From NCBI GenBank assembly GCA_934149465.1, contig CAKPEZ010000005.1:1-64000 (forward strand): 64,000 nt of DNA. Direction: 5' to 3'. Positions 52,503 to 60,192 of this stretch are shown in pieces. Both the position numbers and the translations under genes were made by a program. Position 1 is the first letter of the stretch. The number at the start of each line of letters is the position of its first letter. The notes under the pieces are model-generated. The model searched no databases. It saw only the letters and a list, made by a program, of their open reading frames with translations, and was not told the origin of the DNA. The stretch is from an uncultured Bacilli bacterium. GTDB taxonomy: Bacteria; Bacillota_I; Bacilli_A; RF39; UBA660.

Positions 52503-52531
52503 AACTTCATCGAAAGATGGAGTTTTCTTTT
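52503..52531 (+). terminator. Terminator between the antitoxin RNA and toxin gene
   Basis: AACTTCATC (52503-52511) pairs with GATGGAGTT (52516-52524) around a GAAA tetraloop, followed by TTCTTTT. A leaky terminator here would set a high RNA-to-toxin ratio, as in known type III systems. Confidence 0.9.
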
Positions 52532-52565
52532 ATTATGTGATATATTATGTATGGAGATGATGCAC

Positions 52566-53033
52566 ATGGAAATAAAGAATGGTTATTTATATCATATTAA
52601 AGATGAATATTTCGATGTTGTAAATGATGATAGTTTAATGTAAAATCATGAAAAGGGTAAGAAGAGACCAACTTATTTTACTATTAAAGATAAAGATATT
52701 TTATGGTTTATACCAATAAGTTCTAAAATAGATAAATATAAAAGAATAATTGATAAGAAGGTAGAACGATATGGATTTTGTAATACAATTATAATTAGAA
52801 AAATAGCAGATGAAGATGCAGTGATACTTCTTCAAAATGCATTTCCTACATTAGAAAAATATATAGATCATGTGCATACTGTAGATGGCGTTCCTTTAAA
52901 TGTTCCGACAGATTTACAACATGAAATAAAGAGTTTGTTTAAAAACATGGTTGGATTAAAGAAAAGAGGAACTAATTTATTTTTTACTGATATAGATACT
53001 TTAAAAAAGAAAATGTTAGAAGAAATAGAATAG
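52566..53033 (+). pseudogene. CptN-like type III toxin gene interrupted by one in-frame TAA
   Basis: The frame from ATG 52566 (GGAG RBS at 52553) reads GYLYHIKDEYFDVVNDDSLM, then TAA at 52641-52643 (codon 26), then continues open without shift to TAG at 53033: NHEKGKKRPTYFTIKDKDI, FIPISSKIDKYKRIIDKK, LLQNAFPTLEKYI and KKRGTNLFFTDIDTL. Total length of 155 codons fits the CptN/ToxN-AbiQ family of endoribonucleases, whose members share the RPxY and PISSK.xKY regions. There is no in-frame restart soon after the stop. The toxin is probably lost, or TAA is a sequencing error. Confidence 0.78.
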
Positions 53034-53362
53034 GTGAATAAACAGCATTAAATTTTTAGCAAATAATGTTTGTAAGTAGTAATAATTAGGATAAATAAGA
53101 TTACATTAATTTCTTTAATTTATTACCAATTTTGGTGTGGCAAAAGTTAGTATTAACAAAAAATAATAATCACTAGTCTATACATGCTATAACACAAGCT
53201 AATTATAAGAGTTTAGATAAATTATTTATTTAAGCTTTTTTTATTTATAATTAGATAAAATATATCAATTATCAATCTAGATAATTTAGTATAAACAGTA
53301 GACCCTTATAATAGCTTGTTATTTACTATTAGTTGTTATACAATATTGATTGGTGATTTTAT
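53034..53362. other. Intergenic region with one terminator
   Basis: About 330 bases of AT-rich DNA without a credible ORF. A hairpin at 53210-53236 with T7 could terminate toxin transcription. The right part holds the sua5 leader, including GGTGAT as RBS. Confidence 0.6.
53210..53242 (+). terminator. Possible terminator downstream of the toxin pseudogene
   Basis: The arms 53210-53221 and 53225-53236 pair over 12 positions with two wobble pairs and a 3-base loop, followed by T7. Confidence 0.7.
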
Positions 53363-54385
53363 ATGACTAAATATTTTGATATGAAAGAAAATATTGATGA
53401 GATTGAACTAAAAGAAGCAAGTAAGTTAATTGAAGATGGAGAATTAGTTATATTTCCAACAGAAACAGTTTATGGGATTGGCGCTAATGGATTAGATGGT
53501 GAGGCTGTTAAGAATATTTTTATAGCAAAAGGAAGAGCACAGGATAATCCCCTTATTTTACATATATCTGATATTGAAATGGTTGATAAGATAGCAACTG
53601 ATATTAGTGATATGGAAAGAAAAATAATTGATATATTTTTTCCTGGACCTTTGACAATTATTTTAAAAAAGAAAGACGTAGTACCAAGCATTGTATCTGG
53701 AGGACTTGATACAGTTGGAATAAGGATGCCAAGTAATAAGATTGCTAATTCTTTAATTAAATATGCTAATGTTCCAATAGCGGCTCCTTCAGCAAATATT
53801 TCTGGTAAACCTAGTGGAACTACTTTAGATGATATAAAAGATGAATTTGCTGATAAGGTATCTTGTATGATAGATGGTGGTAATACCTTAATAGGTGTTG
53901 AATCAACTGTTATAAGAGTAATTGATAATAAAATAAGAATATTAAGACCAGGGAAAATTACAGCTGAAGATTTTAAAATTTATGGATTTGATGTAGAATT
54001 AGATAATAGCATTTTTAAAGAGATTGGTAAAAATGATAAGGTATTATCTCCTGGTATGAAATATAGACACTATGCTCCATTGAAAGAATGTTTATTAATT
54101 TATTCTTCTGATATTGGTAAATTTGTTAATAAAGTTAATAGCTATTTAGGAGAAAGAAAAGTATTAGTTGTTTGTAAAGATAATCATAAGAAGTATTTTA
54201 AAAATTGTATTGGAATGGGAACTACTTTGGAAGAAATATCTTATAATATATTTCATATTCTTCGTGAAATTGATAAAACTGATTTTGATTTAGTAATTAT
54301 TGAAGGCGTTAAAAAAGAAGGACTTGGTATAGCTATTATGAATAGATTAATAAGAGCATGTTCTCATAATTATATTGAATTATAA
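53363..54385 (+). CDS. L-threonylcarbamoyladenylate synthase, Sua5 type
   Basis: Makes threonylcarbamoyl-AMP for t6A37 of ANN-decoding tRNAs. The 340-residue protein has an N-terminal YrdC domain with LVIFPTETVYGIGANG, KGRAQDNPLILH and PIAAPSANISGKPSGT, a linker with SPGMKYRHYAPL, and a C-terminal Sua5 domain of about 120 residues. The two-domain form is Sua5 rather than TsaC. RBS GGTGAT. It is in an accessory stretch; whether it is the only copy in the genome is unknown. Confidence 0.93.
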   Translation: MTKYFDMKENIDEIELKEASKLIEDGELVIFPTETVYGIGANGLDGEAVKNIFIAKGRAQDNPLILHISDIEMVDKIATDISDMERKIIDIFFPGPLTIILKKKDVVPSIVSGGLDTVGIRMPSNKIANSLIKYANVPIAAPSANISGKPSGTTLDDIKDEFADKVSCMIDGGNTLIGVESTVIRVIDNKIRILRPGKITAEDFKIYGFDVELDNSIFKEIGKNDKVLSPGMKYRHYAPLKECLLIYSSDIGKFVNKVNSYLGERKVLVVCKDNHKKYFKNCIGMGTTLEEISYNIFHILREIDKTDFDLVIIEGVKKEGLGIAIMNRLIRACSHNYIEL

Positions 54386-54431
54386 TGATTTTAACTTAGT
54401 TTTATGTTAGAATTATGCTAGAGGTGAAATT

Positions 54432-54848
54432 ATGAAAAATTATAATGTGGTTGTAGTATTTAATAAAGAGTTAAATAAAGTTTTGATGTGTAAACGAACT
54501 AAAGAACCATATAAAGACATGTTTAATTTAGTTGGAGGTAAAATTGAAAAAGAAAATGATGGTTTAAATGAAGCTTATAGAGAATTATTTGAAGAAACTA
54601 ATATAACTAGTAAAGATATTTCTTTAACGCACTTTATGAATATTGAATATATTACTTTTAATAAGAAGCTTGAAGTTTATTATGGTATATTAAATAAAGA
54701 GGTACGTTTAATAGAAAAAGTCAATAGTCTTGAATGGCTAGACATGGATGATAATTTCTTTAATATGAATAAATATGCTGGAGAAGGAAATATAGGTCAT
54801 ATAATAGAAGAAATTAAAATTAATTTATTAAGGGATAATAAGGATTAA
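54432..54848 (+). CDS. Nudix hydrolase
   Basis: A 138-residue pyrophosphohydrolase with the Nudix box GGKIEKENDGLNEAYRELFEET in the form GX5EX7REUXEEXGU-like (G at about 38, REL FEET near 54-59). The N-terminus NVVVVFNKELNKVLMCKR is the usual strand before the box. The substrate cannot be predicted; the neighbouring MazG gene suggests nucleotide-pool cleansing. GAGGTG RBS. Confidence 0.88.
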   Translation: MKNYNVVVVFNKELNKVLMCKRTKEPYKDMFNLVGGKIEKENDGLNEAYRELFEETNITSKDISLTHFMNIEYITFNKKLEVYYGILNKEVRLIEKVNSLEWLDMDDNFFNMNKYAGEGNIGHIIEEIKINLLRDNKD

Positions 54849-54854
54849 TATTTT

Positions 54855-55154
54855 ATGGAAATGAAAAAAATTCAAAAAGAAATATGGTTAAATAAAATTA
54901 ACAAAGGCTTTAATACAACAGATGTTAATAAAGAGTTTTGCTTACTTTATGGTGAAGTAGGAGAAGCTTATGAAGCTTATCGGAAGAAAAAAGATGATTT
55001 AGGAGAAGAATTAGCCGATATTGCTATTTATTTAATGGGATTATCTGAAATGTTAGGTTTTGATTTAGAAGATGAAATAGAGAAGAAAATAATAAAAAAT
55101 AAAAACCGTGTATATAAAAATATAGATGGTGTTAATGTGAGAATTAGTGATTAA
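54855..55154 (+). CDS. MazG-like nucleotide pyrophosphohydrolase
   Basis: A 99-residue all-alpha NTP-PPase-like protein with LLYGEVGEAYEAYRKKKDDLGEELADIAIYLMG, containing the metal-binding EXXE and EXXD pattern of MazG folds. It is short and single-domain, as in house-cleaning dUTPase/MazG-like proteins. It lies 6 bases after the Nudix gene and overlaps nothing, so the two probably form an operon. Confidence 0.8.
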   Translation: MEMKKIQKEIWLNKINKGFNTTDVNKEFCLLYGEVGEAYEAYRKKKDDLGEELADIAIYLMGLSEMLGFDLEDEIEKKIIKNKNRVYKNIDGVNVRISD

Positions 55155-55197
55155 ATTTTTATTTATTTATATAATATTTAATAATTGGGGTGAATTT

Positions 55198-55674
55198 ATG
55201 TCAAAGTTATCAAATGTATTAGAAATGCTTCGATTATTACAAAATGGGAAAAAATATAATATTAATGAACTTTCCAAAAGATTAGAAGTATCACCTAGAA
55301 TGATAAGGCAATATAAAGATGAATTAGAGTATGCTGGTATTTACGTTGAAACAATAAGAGGACCATATGGTGGATATGTATTAAATCAAAATGTGAAATT
55401 ACCTCAAAGATTTGTAAAAACAGATAATACTGAAATAAATAATAGATTATATTTTAATATTTTAAGTAAATGCATAAAAGATAAAAAGAAGTGCTATATA
55501 AAATATTATTCTAAAGAGCATGATAGAATAACTTCTAGAATAATTAGACCATATGATTTAATTATTTTTGATAATGAATGGGGAGTTGCAGCTTTTTGTG
55601 AAAATAAACAAGAAATTAGGCATTTTTATTTAAAAAGGATAACTCAGATAAAACAATTAGAAGATTTTTTTTAA
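55198..55674 (+). CDS. WYL-type transcriptional regulator (HTH_11 + WYL-like)
   Basis: A 158-residue regulator. The N-terminal HTH_11 domain has KLSNVLEMLRLLQNGKKYNINELSKRLEVSPRMIRQYKDELE-like features, and the C-terminal part has RPYDLIIFDNEWGVAAFCENKQEIRHFYLKRI, the WYL beta-barrel core where W-G-V replaces W-Y-L. Truncated compared with full WYL proteins (about 300 residues), because the C-terminal extension is missing. ATG 55198 follows GGGGTG; TATAAT at 55170-55175. WYL regulators often sit beside defence or stress genes. Confidence 0.78.
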   Translation: MSKLSNVLEMLRLLQNGKKYNINELSKRLEVSPRMIRQYKDELEYAGIYVETIRGPYGGYVLNQNVKLPQRFVKTDNTEINNRLYFNILSKCIKDKKKCYIKYYSKEHDRITSRIIRPYDLIIFDNEWGVAAFCENKQEIRHFYLKRITQIKQLEDFF

Positions 55675-55733
55675 TCTGACATATATACTTCCTATTATTG
55701 ATGTATATTTATCTTTGAAAGGAAGATAAATAT

Positions 55734-56228
55734 ATGATAAAATTAGAACAATATAGAGATAAATGGTTGGCTGAAAAAAATGATGATGTGATAGGATTCT
55801 ATCCTAGAGAATTTTATCCTTTGGATAATTTTTCTTCATTTAAAGTAAAGTGGAATGGATACTTATATTCATCAGTTGAAGAAGCATTTCAAGTTGCTAG
55901 ATTTATTGGAAGTGCAGATGATCTAGTTGAAAAAATAAAGAAATCTTATTCAGCAGATGATGCTCAAAGAATAGCATATGCTAATATTGATAGACAAAGA
56001 AAAGACTGGAATGAAATAGAACTTTCTATAATGGAAGAATTACTTAGATTAAAAGTAGAGCAAAACCATTATGTAAAAAGAAAATTACTTCAGACAAAAG
56101 ATTATGTTATTGTAGAAGATTCACCAAAAGATTCTTATTGGGGTTGGGGATTTGAACGAAATGGAGAAAATCATCTTGGAAAAATATGGATGAAGATTAG
56201 AGATGAACTTAAAGGTAAAAATGTATGA
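55734..56228 (+). CDS. NADAR family protein
   Basis: A 164-residue protein of the NADAR/YbiA family, with FYPREFYPLDNFSSF, YSSVEEAFQVARFIG, MEELLRLKVEQN and DSYWGWGFERNGENHLGKIWM, the conserved Glu, Trp and Gly-Asn residues of the fold. NADAR proteins hydrolyse N-glycosidic bonds, including removal of ADP-ribose from guanine, and occur with DarT-type toxins or in nucleotide metabolism. No ADP-ribosyl-transferase is in the window. GGAAGATAA RBS. Confidence 0.85.
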   Translation: MIKLEQYRDKWLAEKNDDVIGFYPREFYPLDNFSSFKVKWNGYLYSSVEEAFQVARFIGSADDLVEKIKKSYSADDAQRIAYANIDRQRKDWNEIELSIMEELLRLKVEQNHYVKRKLLQTKDYVIVEDSPKDSYWGWGFERNGENHLGKIWMKIRDELKGKNV

Positions 56229-56319
56229 TTATTTAGATTATAAGTGTCCTAAAGTTGTGAGTATTCTTTGGTTTATGAATAAAGAAGGAATGCATACTGA
56301 TATAAAGAAATTGATATAA
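56221..56319 (+). CDS. Tiny ORF overlapping the NADAR gene, remnant or small protein
   Basis: A 32-codon frame (MYDYLDYKCPKVVSILWF...) that overlaps the NADAR stop by 8 bp and ends TAA at 56319. There is no independent RBS. It could be a coupled small gene or the decayed 5' end of a larger one. Function unknown. Confidence 0.25.
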   Translation: MYDYLDYKCPKVVSILWFMNKEGMHTDIKKLI

Positions 56320-56384
56320 AAAATATCTAAGCTTTATACTTTAAAAATTATAAAAAAACTGTTATACTTAGATTAGGTGATAAT

Positions 56385-57287
56385 GTGACAAAAGTATTGT
56401 GTTTAGGAAATTGTTCTTATGATATTACGATGCCTTTAGAAGAGTTTCCTTTGGAAAATATTAAGTACCGTGTAAAAGAAAAGGTAGAATGTGGAGGGGG
56501 ACCTGCTTCTAATGCTGCTTATTTACTTGGTAAATGGGGAATAGATACTTATTTTGCTGGGATAGTTGGAAATGATTTATATGGTAATAAAATTAAAGAA
56601 GAATTTAATAAGATAGGGGTAAAAACTAATTATTTAGAGTTAGCTAAGAATGTAGAAACACCTGTAAGTTATATCTTAGTAAATAAGAAAAATGCTTCAA
56701 GAACTATTTTTACTTACCGAAGTCAAGATATAAAAATGCATAAGAAAAGGTATGGAATAAATCCAGATTATATTTTAGTTGATGGCGAAGAAAAAGAAAT
56801 GGCGGAATTTGTTTTGAGAAGAAATAAGAAAGCTATTAAGATAATAGATGCTGGTAAGTATAATGATGATGTTGTTAGGTTAGCTAAACTTTGTGATTAT
56901 ATAGTAGCATCTAAAAACTTTGCAGAGGATTTTACTGGTATTAAGATTAATCTTGCTAATGGAAATAGCATAAATGAGATATTTAGAATTTTAGAGAGTA
57001 ATTTTCATGGTAATATGGTTATTACTGTTGAGAAAGATGGTTGCCTTTATAAAAATGATGGAGTTGTTAAATTGATGCCTGGATATACGGTTAAAGCTTT
57101 AGATACTACTGGTGCTGGTGACATATTTCATGGGGCATTTGTATATGCTTTAGTAAAAGGATATTCTTATGAAGATATTATGAGGTTTGCTAATATTACT
57201 GGGGGATTATCTGTAAGAAAAATAGGGGGACGTTATTCTGTTCCTGAATTAAGAGAAGTGTTTGATGTTTATGAGAAGAGTTTATGA
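56385..57287 (+). CDS. PfkB family sugar kinase
   Basis: A 300-residue ribokinase-fold enzyme. The N-terminal signature GGGPASNAAYLLGKWG is PfkB motif 1. The C-terminal DTTGAGDIFHGAFVYAL is motif 2, with the catalytic Asp. The start is GTG at 56385, 5 bases after TAGGTGAT. The substrate could be ribose, fructose 1-phosphate or a nucleoside; it cannot be assigned from sequence. It overlaps the Smr gene by 23 bp. Confidence 0.88.
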   Translation: MTKVLCLGNCSYDITMPLEEFPLENIKYRVKEKVECGGGPASNAAYLLGKWGIDTYFAGIVGNDLYGNKIKEEFNKIGVKTNYLELAKNVETPVSYILVNKKNASRTIFTYRSQDIKMHKKRYGINPDYILVDGEEKEMAEFVLRRNKKAIKIIDAGKYNDDVVRLAKLCDYIVASKNFAEDFTGIKINLANGNSINEIFRILESNFHGNMVITVEKDGCLYKNDGVVKLMPGYTVKALDTTGAGDIFHGAFVYALVKGYSYEDIMRFANITGGLSVRKIGGRYSVPELREVFDVYEKSL

Positions 57288-57546
57288 TATATTTTTGGAT
57301 AGTCTTCCTAGTATAGATTTGCATGGTTTTGATAGGGATACTGCTAGTATTGCAACTTCTGATTTTATTTTAGAAAATGTTGTTTTAGGAAATTCTAAAG
57401 TTGTTATTATTCATGGAATAGGTGAAGGAATAGTGCGTAGTTCGGTTCATCAAAATCTATCTAAAAATAAATATGTTATTTCTTATAAACAAGATAATTT
57501 TAATCCTGGCGTTACTGTTGTTGAACTAAATGTTGACAAAAGATGA
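57265..57546 (+). CDS. Stand-alone Smr domain protein
   Basis: A 93-residue protein comprising an Smr domain: SIDLHGFDRDTA near the start and VVIIHGIGEGIVR with the HGxG motif in the middle. Smr domains nick DNA or RNA; they are usually at the C-terminus of MutS2, where this one stands alone. GAAGTG at 57253-57258 serves ATG 57265; ATG 57271 is an alternative. It overlaps pfkB. Confidence 0.82.
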   Translation: MFMRRVYDIFLDSLPSIDLHGFDRDTASIATSDFILENVVLGNSKVVIIHGIGEGIVRSSVHQNLSKNKYVISYKQDNFNPGVTVVELNVDKR

Positions 57547-57561
57547 CAAACGTGCTAGAAT
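57533..57561 (+). promoter_or_regulatory. Promoter of the Cys-rich exported protein gene
   Basis: TTGACA (57533-57538) and TAGAAT (57556-57561) with exactly 17 bp between, starting inside the smr 3' end. Confidence 0.88.
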
Positions 57562-57593
57562 ATATAGCGAATTCATGAAATGGGGGTTTTATT

Positions 57594-58937
57594 ATGTATT
57601 CAGAAGATACAGCTTATCGTGAAAGATTTAATTGGAAAGACTTTTTAGGAAGAGTAATACTTGTACTTTTATTTGTATTTTTATTGATGTGGTTATTTCC
57701 AATGCCTAATATAGATAAGTTAGAAGATAAAGTTGGTAATTTAGAAGATAAAGTTACTATTTTAACTGATCGTATTTATGCAGAAAATCTTGAGAAATTA
57801 ACAAATGTAGCAACTAACTATTTTACAGTAAGCAGATTACCTAAAGAAGTAAATGGTAAGGTTACTTTAACTTTAGATGAAATGCTAAAGAAAAAGTTAA
57901 TTTTAGATTTTAAGGATAAAGATGGTAATAGTTGTGATCGTAATAAATCTTATGTAGAAATTATAAGAAAAGATAAAGAGTATGAAGTAAAGACTGTTTT
58001 AACTTGTGGAGAAGTTTCTGATTATGTTATTAGTTATATGAACTTAGAGTGTAATTTATCTTGTGATAATAGTTGTACTTTAAAAGAGAAGGTTCCTAAT
58101 GTTGAACCTACGGTAACTCCTTCAAAGCCAGGCAAGAGTAATCCTACTACTTATACTATTTACCAATATTCAAGAACTACTGAAATAGGTAAATGGACTG
58201 AGTGGAGCGAGTGGACTACTGATACTGTAACTGGTGATCAAATTGAGAAGAAGCTAGAGTATACTGGTAAGAAATGGATTTCTAAGCCTGTTTATAGTTA
58301 TGAATATACAAGAACTGTTACTACTCCTGGTGAGTGTTATGAAGAGACTGTTAAGGGAGAATGTAAGGATGTTAAGAAGCTTGTATCTGCTGGTCAATCT
58401 AAAACTTGTACAAGAGAGTATCAAGATGAAGAAAATTATTGTGTTGATAAGCGACAACGTTATGTAGTTGGTACTTATTATGGTAGAGAATGTTCTACAT
58501 GTGCTGTTAAGCTTATGTATAAATATGCTTATAAGACAGTACAAGATTGTTCTAATACAAGACCAGTTACAAAAACTGAAAGGTATGATTGTTCTACTAG
58601 TGATGTATATACTACTGTTAAAGAATGTGAGCCTGATACTACTAAGAAAGTATGTGGATCCTCTTCTTCTAAGACTGAAACTGTTTGGTCTGAAAAGACT
58701 AGTCTAGATGGATATACTAAAACTGGTAATAAGAAAGTTGTGCGTGATGAAGGTCATTATGAATATACTTCATGGGTAGTAACTATTCCTGAAGGATATG
58801 AAAAAGATCAAACTAGAACATTATATAGATATCGTAATTATGTAGTAACTCGTAATACTGAGTATAAATGGGATTCTAATCCAAATTTAGGTGATGGATG
58901 GATTCGTACTGGTAAAACACAAACAGTTACAAAATAG
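57594..58937 (+). CDS. Membrane-anchored Cys-rich exported protein
   Basis: A 447-residue protein with one N-terminal transmembrane helix (about 22-40), a short coiled coil (IDKLEDKVGNLEDKVTILTDR), a prepilin-like domain (about 70-150, with two Cys pairs), and a long Thr/Tyr/Cys-rich region (about 180-447) with many repeated short motifs such as YTRT, CYEET, CTREY. No named domain is recognised. It probably forms an extended, disulphide-linked stalk outside the cell. GGGGG RBS, own promoter and terminator, so independent expression. Confidence 0.75.
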   Translation: MYSEDTAYRERFNWKDFLGRVILVLLFVFLLMWLFPMPNIDKLEDKVGNLEDKVTILTDRIYAENLEKLTNVATNYFTVSRLPKEVNGKVTLTLDEMLKKKLILDFKDKDGNSCDRNKSYVEIIRKDKEYEVKTVLTCGEVSDYVISYMNLECNLSCDNSCTLKEKVPNVEPTVTPSKPGKSNPTTYTIYQYSRTTEIGKWTEWSEWTTDTVTGDQIEKKLEYTGKKWISKPVYSYEYTRTVTTPGECYEETVKGECKDVKKLVSAGQSKTCTREYQDEENYCVDKRQRYVVGTYYGRECSTCAVKLMYKYAYKTVQDCSNTRPVTKTERYDCSTSDVYTTVKECEPDTTKKVCGSSSSKTETVWSEKTSLDGYTKTGNKKVVRDEGHYEYTSWVVTIPEGYEKDQTRTLYRYRNYVVTRNTEYKWDSNPNLGDGWIRTGKTQTVTK

Positions 58938-58968
58938 GAGCTTATCCCTTAAGGGGATGGCTCTTTTT
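58936..58968 (+). terminator. Terminator after the Cys-rich protein gene
   Basis: GAGC/GCTC and ATCCC/GGGAT arms form an interrupted stem between 58938 and 58963 around CTTAAG, followed by T5. Confidence 0.8.
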
Positions 58969-58977
58969 CAGCCAAAT

Positions 58978-59006
58978 TTGACATGATAGTTAATTTGTGC
59001 TATAAT
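58978..59006 (+). promoter_or_regulatory. Perfect sigma-A consensus promoter
   Basis: TTGACA (58978-58983) and TATAAT (59001-59006) with exactly 17 bp between, the full consensus. Confidence 0.95.
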
Positions 59007-59048
59007 TAATACGTAATTTGGTTGAAGATATAATTAGGGGGGATAATT

Positions 59049-59468
59049 ATGAAGAACGGTTACGTTATAGAATATTTAAATGAGAATGAGTTTCGTAAGA
59101 AAGAAAGAGCAGTAAAAAAATATAATATGCTTGCTTATAAGAAATTAATGTTTGATTTCTATCCTGCATTTAGAGAAGGTAAATTTGATGGAGTTGTAGT
59201 TTCAACTAATCAAAAACTTAATATTAAAAAATATGAATTAAAGTTACCTACTGATGCAATGTTTTCAAAAGTTCATGGTGATATTTTATTACATTATACT
59301 GTTTATGAAGATCAAAATATTGTTATGTTAGATACTATTACACCAGAAGATATTTTAACTGAAGGACATCAAAGCGAGTTATCTACTTATAAAGGTGTTA
59401 TGGTTTCTAAGAGTCATGCTGATAAAGACATATTTAAAATTAATTTATTAAATATGTTAGGTGAATAA
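59049..59468 (+). CDS. Unknown protein behind a perfect consensus promoter
   Basis: A 139-residue soluble protein, no signal or membrane segment, no recognised family. N-terminal half basic (RKKERAVKKYNMLAYKKLMFDFYPAF), C-terminal half mixed. AGGGGGG RBS 7 bases before the ATG. The strong promoter and RBS predict high expression. It ends in a terminator. Confidence 0.7.
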   Translation: MKNGYVIEYLNENEFRKKERAVKKYNMLAYKKLMFDFYPAFREGKFDGVVVSTNQKLNIKKYELKLPTDAMFSKVHGDILLHYTVYEDQNIVMLDTITPEDILTEGHQSELSTYKGVMVSKSHADKDIFKINLLNMLGE

Positions 59469-59497
59469 AGTAACTTGTAAAAGTTATTTTATTTTCT
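59467..59497 (+). terminator. Terminator after the unknown 139-residue protein gene
   Basis: AAAGTAACTT (59467-59476) pairs with AAGTTATTTT (59481-59490), loop GTAA, with one G-T pair and T-rich tail. It overlaps the stop codon. Confidence 0.75.
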
Positions 59498-59571
59498 TTA
59501 AAATTAAGCGTTTTAAATTATAGTTTTTAGTATTATAAAATATAATATTATAAATAATAGAGGTGTAGCCA

Positions 59572-60090
59572 ATGGGTTTTATCTATAATGATAAAGAATA
59601 TATAAATATAGTTAACGATATATTAGAGGATTCGGAATTTAGAAAAATTGATGGCCTTGTTCATCATGGTTTATCTAGATTAGATCACTCTTTAAAAGTT
59701 TCTTATTTTTCTTATAAGGTTGCTAAATTATTAAGACTTGATGTTAGGAAGACAGCTCGGGCTGGATTACTTCATGATTTCTTTTTAAGTGATAATGAGA
59801 ATATGAAAGATAAGATTACTAGTTTATTTGCACATTCTTCGAAAGCTGTAAAGAATGCAGATGAACGTTTTATTCTTTCTGATAAAGAAAAAGATATAAT
59901 TATTAGTCATATGTTTCCAATTGCTTCTCCTAAACCACCAAAATATATGGAGGGATGGGTTGTTAGTACTGTTGATAAAGTAGTTGGTACTTATGAGTTT
60001 GCTTATACTTATTCGCATGGCTTTAAATTAAAATTTAGAAATGCTTCTGTTTTGATAGCGCTTTTTGTTAGTCAGTTTATTCATGTTTAG
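59572..60090 (+). CDS. HD domain phosphohydrolase
   Basis: A 172-residue metal-dependent phosphohydrolase-like protein. The HD motif appears as HHGLSRLDHSLKVSYFSYKVAK (His), AGLLHDFFLSD (the H-D doublet) and IISHMFPIA (His), then STVDKVVGTYE (the last Asp). The fold fits nucleotide phosphohydrolases; substrate unknown. AGGTG RBS. A strong terminator follows. Confidence 0.85.
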   Translation: MGFIYNDKEYINIVNDILEDSEFRKIDGLVHHGLSRLDHSLKVSYFSYKVAKLLRLDVRKTARAGLLHDFFLSDNENMKDKITSLFAHSSKAVKNADERFILSDKEKDIIISHMFPIASPKPPKYMEGWVVSTVDKVVGTYEFAYTYSHGFKLKFRNASVLIALFVSQFIHV

Positions 60091-60128
60091 AAAGTTTACT
60101 CTTTTTTGGAGTAGACTTTTTTTTATGT
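60091..60128 (+). terminator. Terminator after the HD hydrolase gene
   Basis: AAAGTTTACTC (60091-60101) pairs with GAGTAGACTTT (60109-60119) with one G-T pair, followed by T-rich sequence. Confidence 0.88.
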
Positions 60129-60192
60129 CAAATAAATATACAAATAGAAAAAAGTATGTTAGAATAAAGGTATATTTAAGAGAGGGATTATT

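Larger units (their letters stand above)
52378..52531 (+). ncRNA. CptI-like type III antitoxin RNA
   Basis: A short transcription unit with a consensus promoter, no ORF, two 49-base tandem repeats and a terminator, directly before a toxin-like gene. It starts with the hairpin CACT-GAAA-AGTG (52380-52391). Each repeat can form an H-type pseudoknot: in unit 1 TTCGC pairs with GCGAA and the loop CTGGA pairs with downstream TCCAG; in unit 2 TCGC pairs with GCGA and CCAGG with CCTGG, a compensated change. An A-rich loop (AATAATAAATGA or CTAATAAATGA) separates the helices. AAAATGT before unit 1 recurs after unit 2. This is the design of ToxI/CptI RNAs that neutralise the toxin directly. Confidence 0.8.

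Noticed and set aside
52352..52567. Minus-strand ORF across the type III antitoxin RNA
   Set aside because: Covers the repeat RNA, promoter and terminator, and has no RBS; the repeats fit the RNA model much better.
58254..58544. Minus-strand ORF inside the Cys-rich protein gene
   Set aside because: Antisense shadow, no RBS, inside a gene with its own promoter and terminator.
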